Positions 1 to 8,362 of a DNA stretch of 64,000 bases are shown here, in pieces. Where the stretch lies: contig NZ_CP195121.1 of NCBI RefSeq assembly GCF_052057775.1, positions 1,736,001-1,800,000 on the forward strand. Reading direction: 5' to 3'. This DNA comes from Methanococcoides sp052057775. GTDB taxonomy: Archaea; Halobacteriota; Methanosarcinia; Methanosarcinales; Methanosarcinaceae. Below the pieces are notes generated by a model that did not search any database, was not told the origin of the DNA, and worked only from the letters and a program-made list of their open reading frames with translations. The stretch's first letter is position 1, and the number at the start of each line of letters is the position of its first letter. The translations under genes were made by a program, and so were the position numbers.

Positions 1-273
1 GATGACAGCTGGAGAGGCATGAAGAAGTGCTGTCCGATCGTATCAGGAGGTCTGAATCCTGTGAGGCTTAAGCCTTTCATCGATGTAATGGGCAATGTGG
101 ACTTCATCACGACCATGGGCTCAGGTGTCCACGCACATCCGGAAGGGACTCAGGCAGGAGCAAGAGCACTTGTCCAGGCATGTGAGGCTTACCTCAAGGG
201 TGTGGACATTGCAGAATATGCAAAAGACCACAAGGAACTGGCACAGGCCATTGAGTTCTTCCCTAAGGTCTGA
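1..273 (+). CDS. rbcL: RuBisCO large subunit, archaeal type, C-terminal fragment
   Basis: The reading frame is open from base 1 and stops with TGA at 271-273, so only the last 90 residues are in the window. Visible are the SGG phosphate-binding segment (PIVSGGLNPVRLKPFIDVMG) and HPEGTQAGARA, which match the C-terminal part of the alpha/beta barrel of RuBisCO and resemble the form II/III type of Methanococcoides. In these archaea RuBisCO carboxylates ribulose-1,5-bisphosphate made from nucleoside phosphates (AMP pathway) rather than running a Calvin cycle; this is family knowledge. An ATG at 19 is internal and not the start. The catalytic lysines lie outside the window. Confidence 0.9.
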   Translation, partial: DDSWRGMKKCCPIVSGGLNPVRLKPFIDVMGNVDFITTMGSGVHAHPEGTQAGARALVQACEAYLKGVDIAEYAKDHKELAQAIEFFPKV

Positions 274-318
274 ACTTTAATGAGTTCTATTTAAAGGACC
301 TAACAATACTATACAAGG

Positions 319-366
319 CTGATCGTCCTGGTAATTGTTTACGATCAGTCTCTGTAAACACTCTTT
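319..366 (+). terminator. possible terminator after RuBisCO
   Basis: Arms CTGATCGT (319-326) and ACGATCAG (341-348) are perfectly complementary, and a T-rich stretch (TTTTT at 362-366) follows about 13 nt later. The gap before the T run makes this only a moderate candidate. Confidence 0.35.
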
Positions 367-511
367 TTACTTTATTTTGATCTTTGATATCTGTAAGATA
401 TTCTCTATCCTGAAGCTGTAGTAGTGGATCAGAACCTTCGAAGAATGTACCAGAAGAATTATTATATTCAGGCACATAAACTCAAATATCAAATAAATTC
501 GGGGGTTTATT

Positions 512-1354
512 ATGAAACAAGAAGCAAAAGTGATCCTTACGCTTCTTCTGATCGGTCTGGTAGCTGTTTTTGCTTCAGGTTGTGTGGACGAGGAACCTGT
601 TGCTGATGATACTATGGATGAAGCAGATACTTCCGGGACTGAAGAAGATGAGGTAGAAGATGTAGATATTACCGACGAAGAAGAAATGACACAAGATGAT
701 CATATGGATGATGCCGGTGAGTATGATCCTGTGATTGATCCTGAAAATTTCGTTGAAGTTATTGATAATCCATATTTCCCGCTGATCCCTGGAACTACCT
801 TCATCTATGAAGGGGAGAACGAAGACGGTGAACTCGAAAGGAACGAGGTCTATGTTACCGACGATACAAGAGTTGTCATGGGTGTGACCACCACCGTTGT
901 TCATGACAGGGTATGGGAGGATGGTGAACTGATAGAAGAGACATTCGACTGGTATGCTCAGGACAAGGATGGTAATGTCTGGTATTTCGGTGAGGATTCA
1001 AAGGAATATGAGGATGGCGAATTCGTTAGTGATGAAGGTACCTGGGAGGCAGGTATCGACGATGCAAAGCCTGGAATTGTCATGAAGATGGAACCTGTGG
1101 TTGGTGACATCTATCGTCAGGAATACCTTGTCGGCGAAGCCGAGGATATGGCAGAGGTCGTAAGCCTTACCGAAACCGTTACCGTTGAATACGGTACTTT
1201 TGAGAATTGCCTGGTAACTAAGGAATGGACACCTCTTGAACCTGGTGTCGAGGAGCAGAAGTACTATGCCAAAGGTGTAGGACAGCTTCTGGAAGAGGTT
1301 ACATTAGGCGGATCAGGCCAGCTTGAGCTGATCGATATTACAACTGAAATGTGA
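512..1354 (+). CDS. secreted acidic lipoprotein, unknown function
   Basis: A 280-residue protein with a lipoprotein signal: short basic start, hydrophobic core and lipobox FASGC with the modified Cys at about residue 24. Residues about 28-75 are a very acidic linker (Asp/Glu-rich), typical of a tether between membrane and domain in salt-adapted cells. The folded part (about 80-278) carries NPYFPLIPGTTFIYEG, then DWYAQDKDGNVWYFGED and an AGIDDAKPGIVM segment. I recognise this pattern from secreted proteins of unknown function in other microbes but cannot name the family. The start is set by GGGGG 6 nt upstream of ATG. It stands alone, followed by a clear terminator. Confidence 0.85.
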   Translation: MKQEAKVILTLLLIGLVAVFASGCVDEEPVADDTMDEADTSGTEEDEVEDVDITDEEEMTQDDHMDDAGEYDPVIDPENFVEVIDNPYFPLIPGTTFIYEGENEDGELERNEVYVTDDTRVVMGVTTTVVHDRVWEDGELIEETFDWYAQDKDGNVWYFGEDSKEYEDGEFVSDEGTWEAGIDDAKPGIVMKMEPVVGDIYRQEYLVGEAEDMAEVVSLTETVTVEYGTFENCLVTKEWTPLEPGVEEQKYYAKGVGQLLEEVTLGGSGQLELIDITTEM

Positions 1355-1382
1355 TAAGGGTTCAGAAAGTCGAAAACTCGGT

Positions 1383-1421
1383 GAAAGCAACTCGAAAAAT
1401 AGCCTGTTGCTTTCTTTTTTA
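1383..1421 (+). terminator. terminator after lipoprotein gene
   Basis: Stem GAAAGCAAC (1383-1391) with GTTGCTTTC (1406-1414), followed directly by TTTTTT. Stem plus U tract on the plus strand. Confidence 0.7.
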
Positions 1422-1447
1422 ATTTTATTCATGGAGGGAATTCACCA

Positions 1448-1717
1448 ATGCCTTTTGAACCGGATAATCTAATAGTGCTGCTCTCAAGCTTGATGGCACT
1501 GCTTCTGTTTGTGATAGCTCTTCTTGCCTACATGAGGGAACGCAGGAGAAAACTACTGTTGGTTACCGGAGCCTTTTTCTTCTATTTCCTGATGGGGTTC
1601 CTGGATGCTACTGAAGCACTTTTCCCGAATTACGGGGAACTTCTGGAACTGTTAGCCAGTTCTTTTAACTTCATTGTATTGCTGCTGTTCTCAATTGCCT
1701 TACTGACAAAAGAGTAA
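1448..1717 (+). CDS. small three-helix membrane protein
   Basis: An 89-residue protein made almost entirely of three hydrophobic segments (about 8-28, 36-54, 66-85), with an Arg-rich loop MRERRRK between the first two. It has no recognisable catalytic motif. It ends 6 bp before a winged-helix regulator, and such small membrane protein plus regulator pairs recur in haloarchaea and methanogens, so it may act as the membrane partner or sensor of that regulator (inference). ATG is preceded by GGAGGGAATTCACC, a good ribosome-binding site. Confidence 0.75.
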   Translation: MPFEPDNLIVLLSSLMALLLFVIALLAYMRERRRKLLLVTGAFFFYFLMGFLDATEALFPNYGELLELLASSFNFIVLLLFSIALLTKE

Positions 1718-1723
1718 ATTACC

Positions 1724-2251
1724 ATGGATCTTGAGCTGGATACAAGGAAAAGGATCTATGAACTGATCCGCAGATCTCCCGGAATTCATTTAAGGGAGCT
1801 TGAAAGGCGACTGGATATGGTGATGGGAAGCCTTCAATATCATTTGCATTATCTTGAAAAGAATGATTTCATACGCTCTTCTGTTGATGGTGAATATGTA
1901 CGATATTTCGTGAAGGACAGGAAACTGGGAGAAAAGGACCGGAAGATATTGTCTGTTTTACGAAGGAAAGGATGCCTTCATATCCTCATCAATCTGCTTC
2001 AGAAATCCGGTATGAACAATAAGGATCTGGCTGGAGCGATTGGATTATCTCCTTCAACTACCTCATGGCATCTTAATAAGTTATTGAACGAGGGGATTAT
2101 TGAGAGAACAAATGCAGGACGTTCAAGTAATTTCAATATCAGAGACCCCGAAATTGTTGCAGGACTGATCATTTATTACAAAGAGAGCTTTCTTGATGGT
2201 CTTCTGGATAACTTTACCGAGATGTGGGATCTGAGGAAGCAGGAGAAGTGA
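1724..2251 (+). CDS. transcription regulator with two winged-helix domains
   Basis: A 175-residue protein with two consecutive winged helix-turn-helix domains. The first (about 6-65) contains SPGIHLRELERRLDMVMGSLQYHLHYLEK and the second (about 80-150) contains NNKDLAGAIGLSPSTTSWHLNKLLNEGIIER. Both resemble ArsR/MarR-type recognition helices. There is no ligand domain or membrane segment, so signal input may come from the membrane protein encoded 6 bp upstream with which it forms an operon. Its targets cannot be read from the sequence. Confidence 0.85.
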   Translation: MDLELDTRKRIYELIRRSPGIHLRELERRLDMVMGSLQYHLHYLEKNDFIRSSVDGEYVRYFVKDRKLGEKDRKILSVLRRKGCLHILINLLQKSGMNNKDLAGAIGLSPSTTSWHLNKLLNEGIIERTNAGRSSNFNIRDPEIVAGLIIYYKESFLDGLLDNFTEMWDLRKQEK

Positions 2252-2313
2252 AAATATTTTTGATGCTGAATTGTTTTGTTTGACTACCAAATCAGAAATT
2301 AAATCTAAATCTT

Positions 2314-2345
2314 AAAAAAGGGAGGTATGATCTTACTCATACCTC
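2314..2345 (-). terminator. terminator of the minus-strand ABC cassette
   Basis: GAGGTATGA (2322-2330) pairs with TCATACCTC (2337-2345). Read on the minus strand the hairpin is formed partly by the last codons of the permease gene and is followed by a six-T run (AAAAAA at 2314-2319 on the plus strand). Confidence 0.75.
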
Positions 2346-3571
2346 AAGGCGTCCACAGGTTTCATCTTTGATGCATTGTATGCAGGTACCACTCCTGATA
2401 TAATACCTACAAAAATAGCGATGGAGATGCCGATAGCCACCAATTCAAGGGATAGGGTTGATCCCATCGAGGAACGCATTATTGACAGTCCAAGGCCAGG
2501 CAACATCGCTGTCAATAGAAGGCTTAGAAGAATGCCAAGTACGCCACCTACAAGCCCCACCATGGCAGAGTTGAACAGGAATATCATCATAATATCTCTG
2601 TTCTTTGCCCCTATGGCTTTCATGGTTCCAATGTCCTTTGTCCTTTCCATCACTGATGTGAACATTGTGTTTGCGATCCCTACTGATCCAACTACAAGAG
2701 AAACACCTGCTATGGCAGCAAGGAAAAGACTCATTGAGTCCATCATCTCAGTTGCACTTTCTAATTGGGATTCCGGGTCGGAAACACTGAAGTCCCTGTC
2801 ATTTTCCGTAACATGTCTTGAGATCATGAGCCTTTCTTCTATATCCTTTCGGACAGTATCAACGTTATCGATATCATCAACCTTTACAATGATAGAATCA
2901 AAGACATCATCTTCAGCATCTTCAATAATATTAACTGCTGCATCGATAGGCATGATGATACCGTTATCATTATCCCCGGATTCCAGAATTCCTACTACTC
3001 TTACGGATTTCTCATTGATGGTGATAACCTGGTTGAGACTTATGGGCTGGTCGAACATTTCATTGGCGATCCTGTCTCCTATGACAGCAACATAGTTATC
3101 TGAAGCTTCAAGCAATCTTCCGGAGGCAGCAGTATAGGATGTGGCATACTGCCAAACCTGCGGGTCAACGCCAGTAATGGAAAGACTTGCCGATTCTCCC
3201 AGATAATATACATCTTCATTACCTGATATCTGGCCATACATATAGTCAATATCTTTGACCAGCCGGAGGGCCATAACATCCTTATCTGTCAATTCGGTAT
3301 CTTCTGTTGAGGAACCTCCCCAGTCACCCCCCGGCCCTTGTCCCGGTCCCATTGCTGATGAAGCCCTTGTATATCCGGCGGTGATAGTGAGAGATGTCAT
3401 GTCCATGTCCGCGAACCTGCTTTCCATATCTTCCTCCATGCTATCACTAAGTGCCATTATGGTGACCACAGACCCGACACCTATCACAATACCTATTATT
3501 GTGAGCCAGCTCCTGATCTTGCTGTGAAAAAGAATATTGGCAGCAAGTTTAAGATATATCCTGTACCTCAT
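2333..3571 (-). CDS. MacB/LolC-like ABC transporter permease
   Basis: A 412-residue permease of the MacB/FtsX superfamily. One N-terminal membrane helix (about 18-40, SWLTIIGIVIGVGSVVTIMA) is followed by a large extracellular MacB_PCD-type domain, then three C-terminal helices of the FtsX domain with the conserved ERTKDIGTMKAIGAKNRDI loop at about 310-330, which contacts the ATPase. An unusual Gly/Pro-rich insert (GPGQGPGGDWGG) lies at about residue 76. It is the last gene of an ATPase-CARDB-permease cassette and overlaps the CARDB gene by 23 bp. Relatives drive mechanotransmission or export of lipoproteins and peptides from the outer membrane face; the substrate here is unknown. Confidence 0.9.
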   Translation of the reverse strand: MRYRIYLKLAANILFHSKIRSWLTIIGIVIGVGSVVTIMALSDSMEEDMESRFADMDMTSLTITAGYTRASSAMGPGQGPGGDWGGSSTEDTELTDKDVMALRLVKDIDYMYGQISGNEDVYYLGESASLSITGVDPQVWQYATSYTAASGRLLEASDNYVAVIGDRIANEMFDQPISLNQVITINEKSVRVVGILESGDNDNGIIMPIDAAVNIIEDAEDDVFDSIIVKVDDIDNVDTVRKDIEERLMISRHVTENDRDFSVSDPESQLESATEMMDSMSLFLAAIAGVSLVVGSVGIANTMFTSVMERTKDIGTMKAIGAKNRDIMMIFLFNSAMVGLVGGVLGILLSLLLTAMLPGLGLSIMRSSMGSTLSLELVAIGISIAIFVGIISGVVPAYNASKMKPVDALRYE

Positions 3572-4877
3572 TGTCCCTTTCCTTCGAAGTTTTTATTTTC
3601 CTGTAATAGTATGCTCCGCCAACTACAACTCCAATCACCAGCAGATACATCAGATAAGTGGTTATGGAACTATTGTTTCTCGCACCAGGGCCGGCAGTGG
3701 TCAGATCTGCTGTAGTGGATGTAAGTTCAATAGGAACACTCTTTTCAACTGAGACCCTTTGTCCGGTTGAATCCGTATATTCTATTAGAACTTCGAGTTC
3801 GTTCCGGGAAGATTGTGACTCACTCAGCGCTTCCATTTCTTCAGTATCCATTTCATCCATGTCCATGTACGATCTTTCACTATTGCCGGAATCAGGGCCC
3901 ATAGCATTGTTGATAATACTAAACGATGTGATGGTATAGTCACCTTTGTCGAGGTTACCTACTATGGATTCAGAGCTACCACTTGCTTTGAAGTTCTCCT
4001 GTTCAGGAATGGAAACTTTTACAGAATATGCTTCATTGTTTCCGATATTGGCTATTGAAAGGGATACTTCTCCCGTATTTCCTTCGGAGAATGCAACATC
4101 AAAATCAGTGCCTCCTCCAACGAATATTCCGGCTTTTGTGTTGATCGCATTTACATTGGAATCATAGTCCTCGAATTCCAGATCAATGTCAAGCTGGTAA
4201 AGGCCCGGGTCAGCATTCACATCGGCGATCACTGAATATGCAACTGTAGCTGATTCTCCGGTGTCAAGATATGAGATGAATTTGGTGTTGTCAGAATAAA
4301 CCGGAAGGATAACCCCGTTTGGCTCGTTCCATGAGATGGCCATGTTCTTGAGAGGAGAACTTCCTGTGTTCATTACTGTGAATTCAAGTGTTTCCTCTAC
4401 TGCACGATCGATGATCGCTTTATTAATTACTACCTGGGCGTATTCCTTTCCACGTACCTCAAGATCAACTGTTGTGGTTTTAGTTGCACTGTTTCCTTCG
4501 TTGACCGTTATGTCGAGATCATAGGTGCCTTCTGAAGCATTGGGGTCAACATTAAGTGTGAACCTGAGGATCGCTGCATCATCTTCGTCCTGACGTGCAT
4601 CGAGGAATGAGATGGTTTTGCTCAATGGTTCATCGGATACCTGCAAAAACGGATATTCAGGTTCAATTTCAACCTTTACATCGGAAAGATCTTCGTTCCC
4701 GATGTTCTGTACACTTACTGTCAGTTCGACGGTTTCACCGGGTCTTGCAGGGTTCGGGCTCTGGCTCATTATGTCCACACTGACACCAGGTGCACTGGTA
4801 TAAGTTGCTGCAGATGCAGTAGCGATCGGTAATGCCAATAGCATCAATAATATGAGAATACTTTTCAATTTTTTCAT
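3549..4877 (-). CDS. secreted CARDB-type surface protein of ABC cassette
   Basis: A 442-residue protein with a signal peptide (about 1-23, ends ATASA), three or so beta-sandwich repeats of the CARDB/NEW3 type (phrases such as GETVELTVSVQNIGNEDLSDVKVEIEP recur), and one C-terminal membrane helix (about 410-428, TYLMYLLVIGVVVGGAYYY) before a short basic tail. It is therefore anchored with the domains outside. It sits between the ATPase (4-bp ATGA overlap) and the permease (23-bp overlap), the place where bacterial MacAB has the adaptor MacA. A role as the external adaptor or substrate-binding part is inferred from position. A paralogue lies at 59032-60279. Confidence 0.85.
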   Translation of the reverse strand: MKKLKSILILLMLLALPIATASAATYTSAPGVSVDIMSQSPNPARPGETVELTVSVQNIGNEDLSDVKVEIEPEYPFLQVSDEPLSKTISFLDARQDEDDAAILRFTLNVDPNASEGTYDLDITVNEGNSATKTTTVDLEVRGKEYAQVVINKAIIDRAVEETLEFTVMNTGSSPLKNMAISWNEPNGVILPVYSDNTKFISYLDTGESATVAYSVIADVNADPGLYQLDIDLEFEDYDSNVNAINTKAGIFVGGGTDFDVAFSEGNTGEVSLSIANIGNNEAYSVKVSIPEQENFKASGSSESIVGNLDKGDYTITSFSIINNAMGPDSGNSERSYMDMDEMDTEEMEALSESQSSRNELEVLIEYTDSTGQRVSVEKSVPIELTSTTADLTTAGPGARNNSSITTYLMYLLVIGVVVGGAYYYRKIKTSKERDNEVQDIS

Positions 4878-5587
4878 TCCAATCCTTTCTCCTTAATTTC
4901 TATTTTCTCGATCATTCCATCTCTGATGTAGATGATCTTTTCAGCGTATTTTACGAGTTCATTGTCATGAGTAACGATGATAATCGTCTTGTTCTCGTCT
5001 TCATGTAATTCGTTCAAAAATTCCAGTATGTAATCTCCGGTCTTGCTGTCCAGGGCGCCGGTAGGTTCGTCTGCCAGAAGAATTTCCGGGTTGAATGCAA
5101 GCGATCTTGCGATGGCAACTCTCTGTCTTTGTCCTCCTGAGAGCTGGGAAGGCAAATGCTGCATTTTGTCACTAAGTCCCACTATCTTGAGCAATTCCCT
5201 GGCACGGTTCTCAGCAACATCCGGGTCCTCTTCCTGGAATTCCAGTGGCAGCATCACATTTTCCATGGAATTGAGCGTGGGGATAAGGTTAAACTGTTGA
5301 AAAATGAATCCAATTGTCCTTCCTCTGATCTGTGCCAGCTCGGATTCTCCAAGGTGGGAAATATTCTTCCCGTTCAGGCTGACACTTCCTTTTGTCGGAG
5401 TATCCAGACATCCTATCTGGTTCATCAGGGTACTTTTACCGCTTCCACTTGGTCCGAGTATGACCACGAATTCGCCTTTCCTGATGTGCAGGTCAACTCC
5501 TTTTAGTGCTGCAAACTCAATTTCACCCATCTGGTAGATCTTCCAGACATCATTCAGATCTATAAGAGGTGTTTCATTCTCGTTCAT
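4874..5587 (-). CDS. ABC transporter ATPase, LolD/MacB type
   Basis: A 237-residue ATPase with Walker A GPSGSGKST, Q-loop, signature LSGGQRQRVAIARSL, Walker B ILLADEPTGALDS and the switch histidine in IVTHD. This is the LolD/MacB family that works with FtsX-type permeases. The start was placed at ATG 5587, about 11 nt after GAGG; an upstream TTG at 5611 is possible but has no better ribosome site. The gene opens the minus-strand cassette and overlaps the CARDB gene by ATGA. It is paralogous to the ATPase at 58269-58991. Confidence 0.92.
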   Translation of the reverse strand: MNENETPLIDLNDVWKIYQMGEIEFAALKGVDLHIRKGEFVVILGPSGSGKSTLMNQIGCLDTPTKGSVSLNGKNISHLGESELAQIRGRTIGFIFQQFNLIPTLNSMENVMLPLEFQEEDPDVAENRARELLKIVGLSDKMQHLPSQLSGGQRQRVAIARSLAFNPEILLADEPTGALDSKTGDYILEFLNELHEDENKTIIIVTHDNELVKYAEKIIYIRDGMIEKIEIKEKGLE

Positions 5588-5650
5588 CTTTGTTGAAACC
5601 TCGTGAATCAATTATCTGATTTTTATTGTTCTGACTGTAATCTGCTCTTT

Positions 5651-5757
5651 CACGTAACTCCTCTCAAGGCGGCTTTGAATGAGTTATGTGGGGTTCTATC
5701 ATCTCACTGGTCGGTCTTTAGGTGATAATTGCTCTAACCTTGAGAGGGGGCGTGATA
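5651..5757 (+). ncRNA. candidate structured RNA or switch-like element
   Basis: Several helices can form here. Hairpin 1: CACGTAACTC (5651-5660) with GAGTTATGTG (5681-5690), enclosing TCAAGG (5664-5669) with CTTTGA (5673-5678). Hairpin 2: TATCATCT (5697-5704) with AGGTGATA (5720-5727). A competing long-range helix joins CCTCTCAAGG (5660-5669) to CCTTGAGAGG (5738-5747). The three shorter helices each contain one G-U pair on the plus strand that would be an A-C mismatch on the minus strand, which favours transcription of the plus strand. No plus-strand gene follows closely, so it would be an independent RNA; a 5' leader of the minus ABC operon or a decayed inverted-repeat element are alternatives. 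Confidence 0.35.
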
Positions 5758-6106
5758 GCAATCCTTCGATTAGTTGTTTTGAATATAAGCATACTTAATT
5801 TTTAAAGAAAAAATATGGTCATAAAGTTAAAATGAAGCTTTTTAATGCTTAATTATTCTTAAAAATGCATTATAGTATGTATGAATTAAAATTCAAGACA
5901 AAATAATTGCAAATTTGGAATAATGTGCAATAAATATCTTTTTTTTATTGATGCTGCAAAAATGATTATTAAAATAAAGTCTGGACTTATGAACTTCGCC
6001 GGGATTCATCCTGTAGGATCTAAAGTGTGGTCCGGCTCAACGGACTTCGAATATTTGGAATGAACAAAAAAAGGTTAGGTTGTAGATCAGGAATAATTTT
6101 TCGATC
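5758..6106. other. AT-rich intergenic region, weak local structure
   Basis: No convincing coding region. Most is very AT-rich. A GC-richer island at about 5981-6050 can form small stems: ATCC TGTA GGAT (6007-6018) enclosed by GCCGG (5998-6002) and CCGGC (6032-6036), or alternatively GTCCG with CGGAC around 6030-6045. These are short and may be chance. Confidence 0.3.
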
Positions 6107-6871
6107 TTATTTTCTATCTTTCAGTATGATGACGTTTCCACGTCCCTTCCTGAACTTTTCCACATAACCTTTGGCCTCAAGTTCCGATAACATCAGGCTT
6201 ACCTTCCCTTCTGAGTATCTGATCTTGCTTCTAAGGTCTTTTTGTGTGATCCTTCCTCCGTTCGCGATTATTATATCAAGGACTTCCTGGAGGTCGGATG
6301 GGAATTCTTCATTTTCTTCTTCTGGTTTAAAAACTACTTCTGTCTTATATGTGACTTGATCAGTTCTTTTTTTCTTGTGTACAAAGGAATATGTACCGAT
6401 CACTGCTAATGCAAGTACTATGAATATGATTGAAAATGTGCCGACAGCTGATTGGCTGTTTGCTTCAGTACTTTTTGGGTTTTCCTCAATAGGGGCAATT
6501 TCAGCAAGGTCTTCTTCAGTTATCAGCCCTTCAGAGTATGCAGGGTAAAGCAGGAGATCAATGACATAGTTACCAGCGTCTGTGATGACAATATCCTCTT
6601 CTGCGAAGTAGATGAGGGTTTCATTCTGGTAATATTCAGCTGTAATGGTGTAGATGCCAGGATTGAGGTCAAACGAATATGTTCCGTATTTTGCTACAAC
6701 GGATTGTGACGGTGTTGAATTTACTGCAATTATAGTGTTTTCCAGAGGTTCAAATGTGTTCCACTCATATGTTGCTCCGTGAACGGTAGCTGAGCTGTTT
6801 GCAGCTGCCATTGCTGTTGGCAGTATGCTGAGCAGGATAAAAAGGAACAATATTGAATTTCTGGTCTTCAT
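6107..6871 (-). CDS. membrane-anchored winged-helix regulator
   Basis: A 254-residue protein. A signal peptide or anchor (1-23) leads to an outside beta domain (about 28-110) like carboxypeptidase-regulatory/PEGA folds (GTYSFDLNPGIYTITAEYYQ). A single membrane helix follows at about 142-162 (GTFSIIFIVLALAVIGTYSF), then a basic stop-transfer KKKR, and a cytoplasmic winged helix at about 190-254 (NGGRITQKDLRSKIRYSEGK..LSELEAKGYVEKFRKGRGN). This is the COG2512-like layout of membrane-bound archaeal regulators that could sense the envelope directly and bind DNA. It lies 17 bp after a lipoprotein gene and upstream of the ABC cassette on the same strand, suggesting a common envelope task (inference). 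Confidence 0.8.
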   Translation of the reverse strand: MKTRNSILFLFILLSILPTAMAAANSSATVHGATYEWNTFEPLENTIIAVNSTPSQSVVAKYGTYSFDLNPGIYTITAEYYQNETLIYFAEEDIVITDAGNYVIDLLLYPAYSEGLITEEDLAEIAPIEENPKSTEANSQSAVGTFSIIFIVLALAVIGTYSFVHKKKRTDQVTYKTEVVFKPEEENEEFPSDLQEVLDIIIANGGRITQKDLRSKIRYSEGKVSLMLSELEAKGYVEKFRKGRGNVIILKDRK

Positions 6872-6888
6872 GTTAACAGCCGTTGCAA

Positions 6889-7809
6889 TCAGATCTTACC
6901 TAATGTGGTCATCCATTGACCCTGTTCAGTCTGTCCGTCCAACGTGGTAACGTTGTAGGTTCCATTTCCGGACATCATTACTTCTCCCTGGCCGGATGAA
7001 GTAAATGCTATGTTACTTCCTTTTACCATAACCATCACACCGGTACCGGATATGTCTGCATATCCGTTAAAATTAGTGTACAGGGACACATTTTGCCCTT
7101 CATGAAGGATATTTGATATTTCGTGATCAGCAGTTATATTCGCTTTGATGTCGCCATTGAGATCGGATATAGCTACAGTTCCATCTTCGGCGTACAAGCT
7201 AATATCAAGATCACCAGCAAAGACTGCCGTACCGTTCCCATTGGCAGATATATTATCCGTCATGTCAAGCTTTACAGATCCAGGGGTTATGATCTTCAGT
7301 TCTTCAAATATTTCTTTAAGTATCCTGTTAGCTTCGTCCAATTCCTGCAAGGACTGCGTAAGGTAGTACCGTTTATTGATCTGGGTTACAGGCTTCGTTT
7401 CATATGCCAGTTGTTGCTTCTCTCTTGCCCTTTCTATGGCCTGTACATAACTTTCAAGAAGGGATCTGAGCTTTTCAACGTCTTTGCCATTTGCTTCCAG
7501 GTCATTTATACCAGCTTCGATCTGAAGAGCTGTGATCTCTGATCTTGTGATCATGTCGTCTATGAATTTTTCAGGATCCTTCCTATGAGGTGGGATCTCG
7601 TCTGTGGGAGGTAAGCTATCATTTTCAGGATGGAATTCAAACCTGTCATTAAGCCCTAAGAATTTCAGAGGTGAATCCATAAGGTTGTTCCAGGGAGTAA
7701 TGTTCTTTTCCTGATGTTCCATAGTTCTCTGATCGACACATCCTGATACAAAGAGTGAGAGTATAAAGAGTGCAATTACTGCTAAATATGTTGTTCTTTT
7801 CATATTCAT
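6889..7809 (-). CDS. secreted lipoprotein, unknown function
   Basis: A 306-residue protein with lipobox VSGC (Cys about residue 24). Residues about 85-165 are predicted helical and charged (ITALQIEAGINDLEANGKDVEKLRSLLESYVQAIERAREK), probably a coiled coil. The C-terminal half is beta-rich with repeated Gly-Asn phrases (NISANGNGTAVFAGDLDISLYAEDGTVAISDLNGD). No known family assigned. Start at 7809 is supported by AAGGAG 7 nt upstream. It is first in a two-gene unit with the membrane-anchored regulator, for which it could be a partner or sensor. Confidence 0.75.
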   Translation of the reverse strand: MNMKRTTYLAVIALFILSLFVSGCVDQRTMEHQEKNITPWNNLMDSPLKFLGLNDRFEFHPENDSLPPTDEIPPHRKDPEKFIDDMITRSEITALQIEAGINDLEANGKDVEKLRSLLESYVQAIERAREKQQLAYETKPVTQINKRYYLTQSLQELDEANRILKEIFEELKIITPGSVKLDMTDNISANGNGTAVFAGDLDISLYAEDGTVAISDLNGDIKANITADHEISNILHEGQNVSLYTNFNGYADISGTGVMVMVKGSNIAFTSSGQGEVMMSGNGTYNVTTLDGQTEQGQWMTTLGKI

Positions 7810-8362
7810 TAGATCTCCTTATGCTGGATGTTTTGTCGATAACCTGTGAATACGATGAATTTCTTACAATAGATATATTTTTATTGATAGGACAACGGAG
7901 TTTGTATCACCTGTTATCAGCTACCTGTTGTTGACGTAAATATATATGCATACTTTACATGGGCTATATAAGATGACTTTATAATGCTTTATTATTGTTC
8001 TAAGATCAAAATCAGTGATATTTCTCTTTTAAAAATCATATTAATAACAAAATTCAATCTCATTTTTAATATTAGTTTCATATATTCTCTTTTAGTAAAG
8101 GATCTTTGCTGATCTAAGCATAATAATGTCTATCTTCGAGTTGGATAACAATTGTGGGTATATGCTCTAAATGTTAATTATGCTCAAATATTATTTATTT
8201 CGATAAATTAGTTTAATTTAAGCAATAAAAAGTCTTAAAATGCTTCATTTAATCTTTAGGGTTATTTTATCTGTCAAATACTTAAAGTATGCTTATATTC
8301 AACCCGATTCATGTCGCAATTGTAAGCAACCAGTGGCATACTGGTGCTTCAGGAGCGATATC
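7810..8362. other. long AT-rich intergenic region between divergent genes
   Basis: About 550 bp with no supported gene. It must hold the divergent promoters for the lipoprotein gene (minus) and the secreted protein gene (plus). Several TATA-like stretches are present but none stands out. Confidence 0.5.

Noticed and set aside
2376..3095. 239-codon plus-strand frame
   Set aside because: Antisense to the permease, whose motifs are clear; no ribosome site or recognisable domain.
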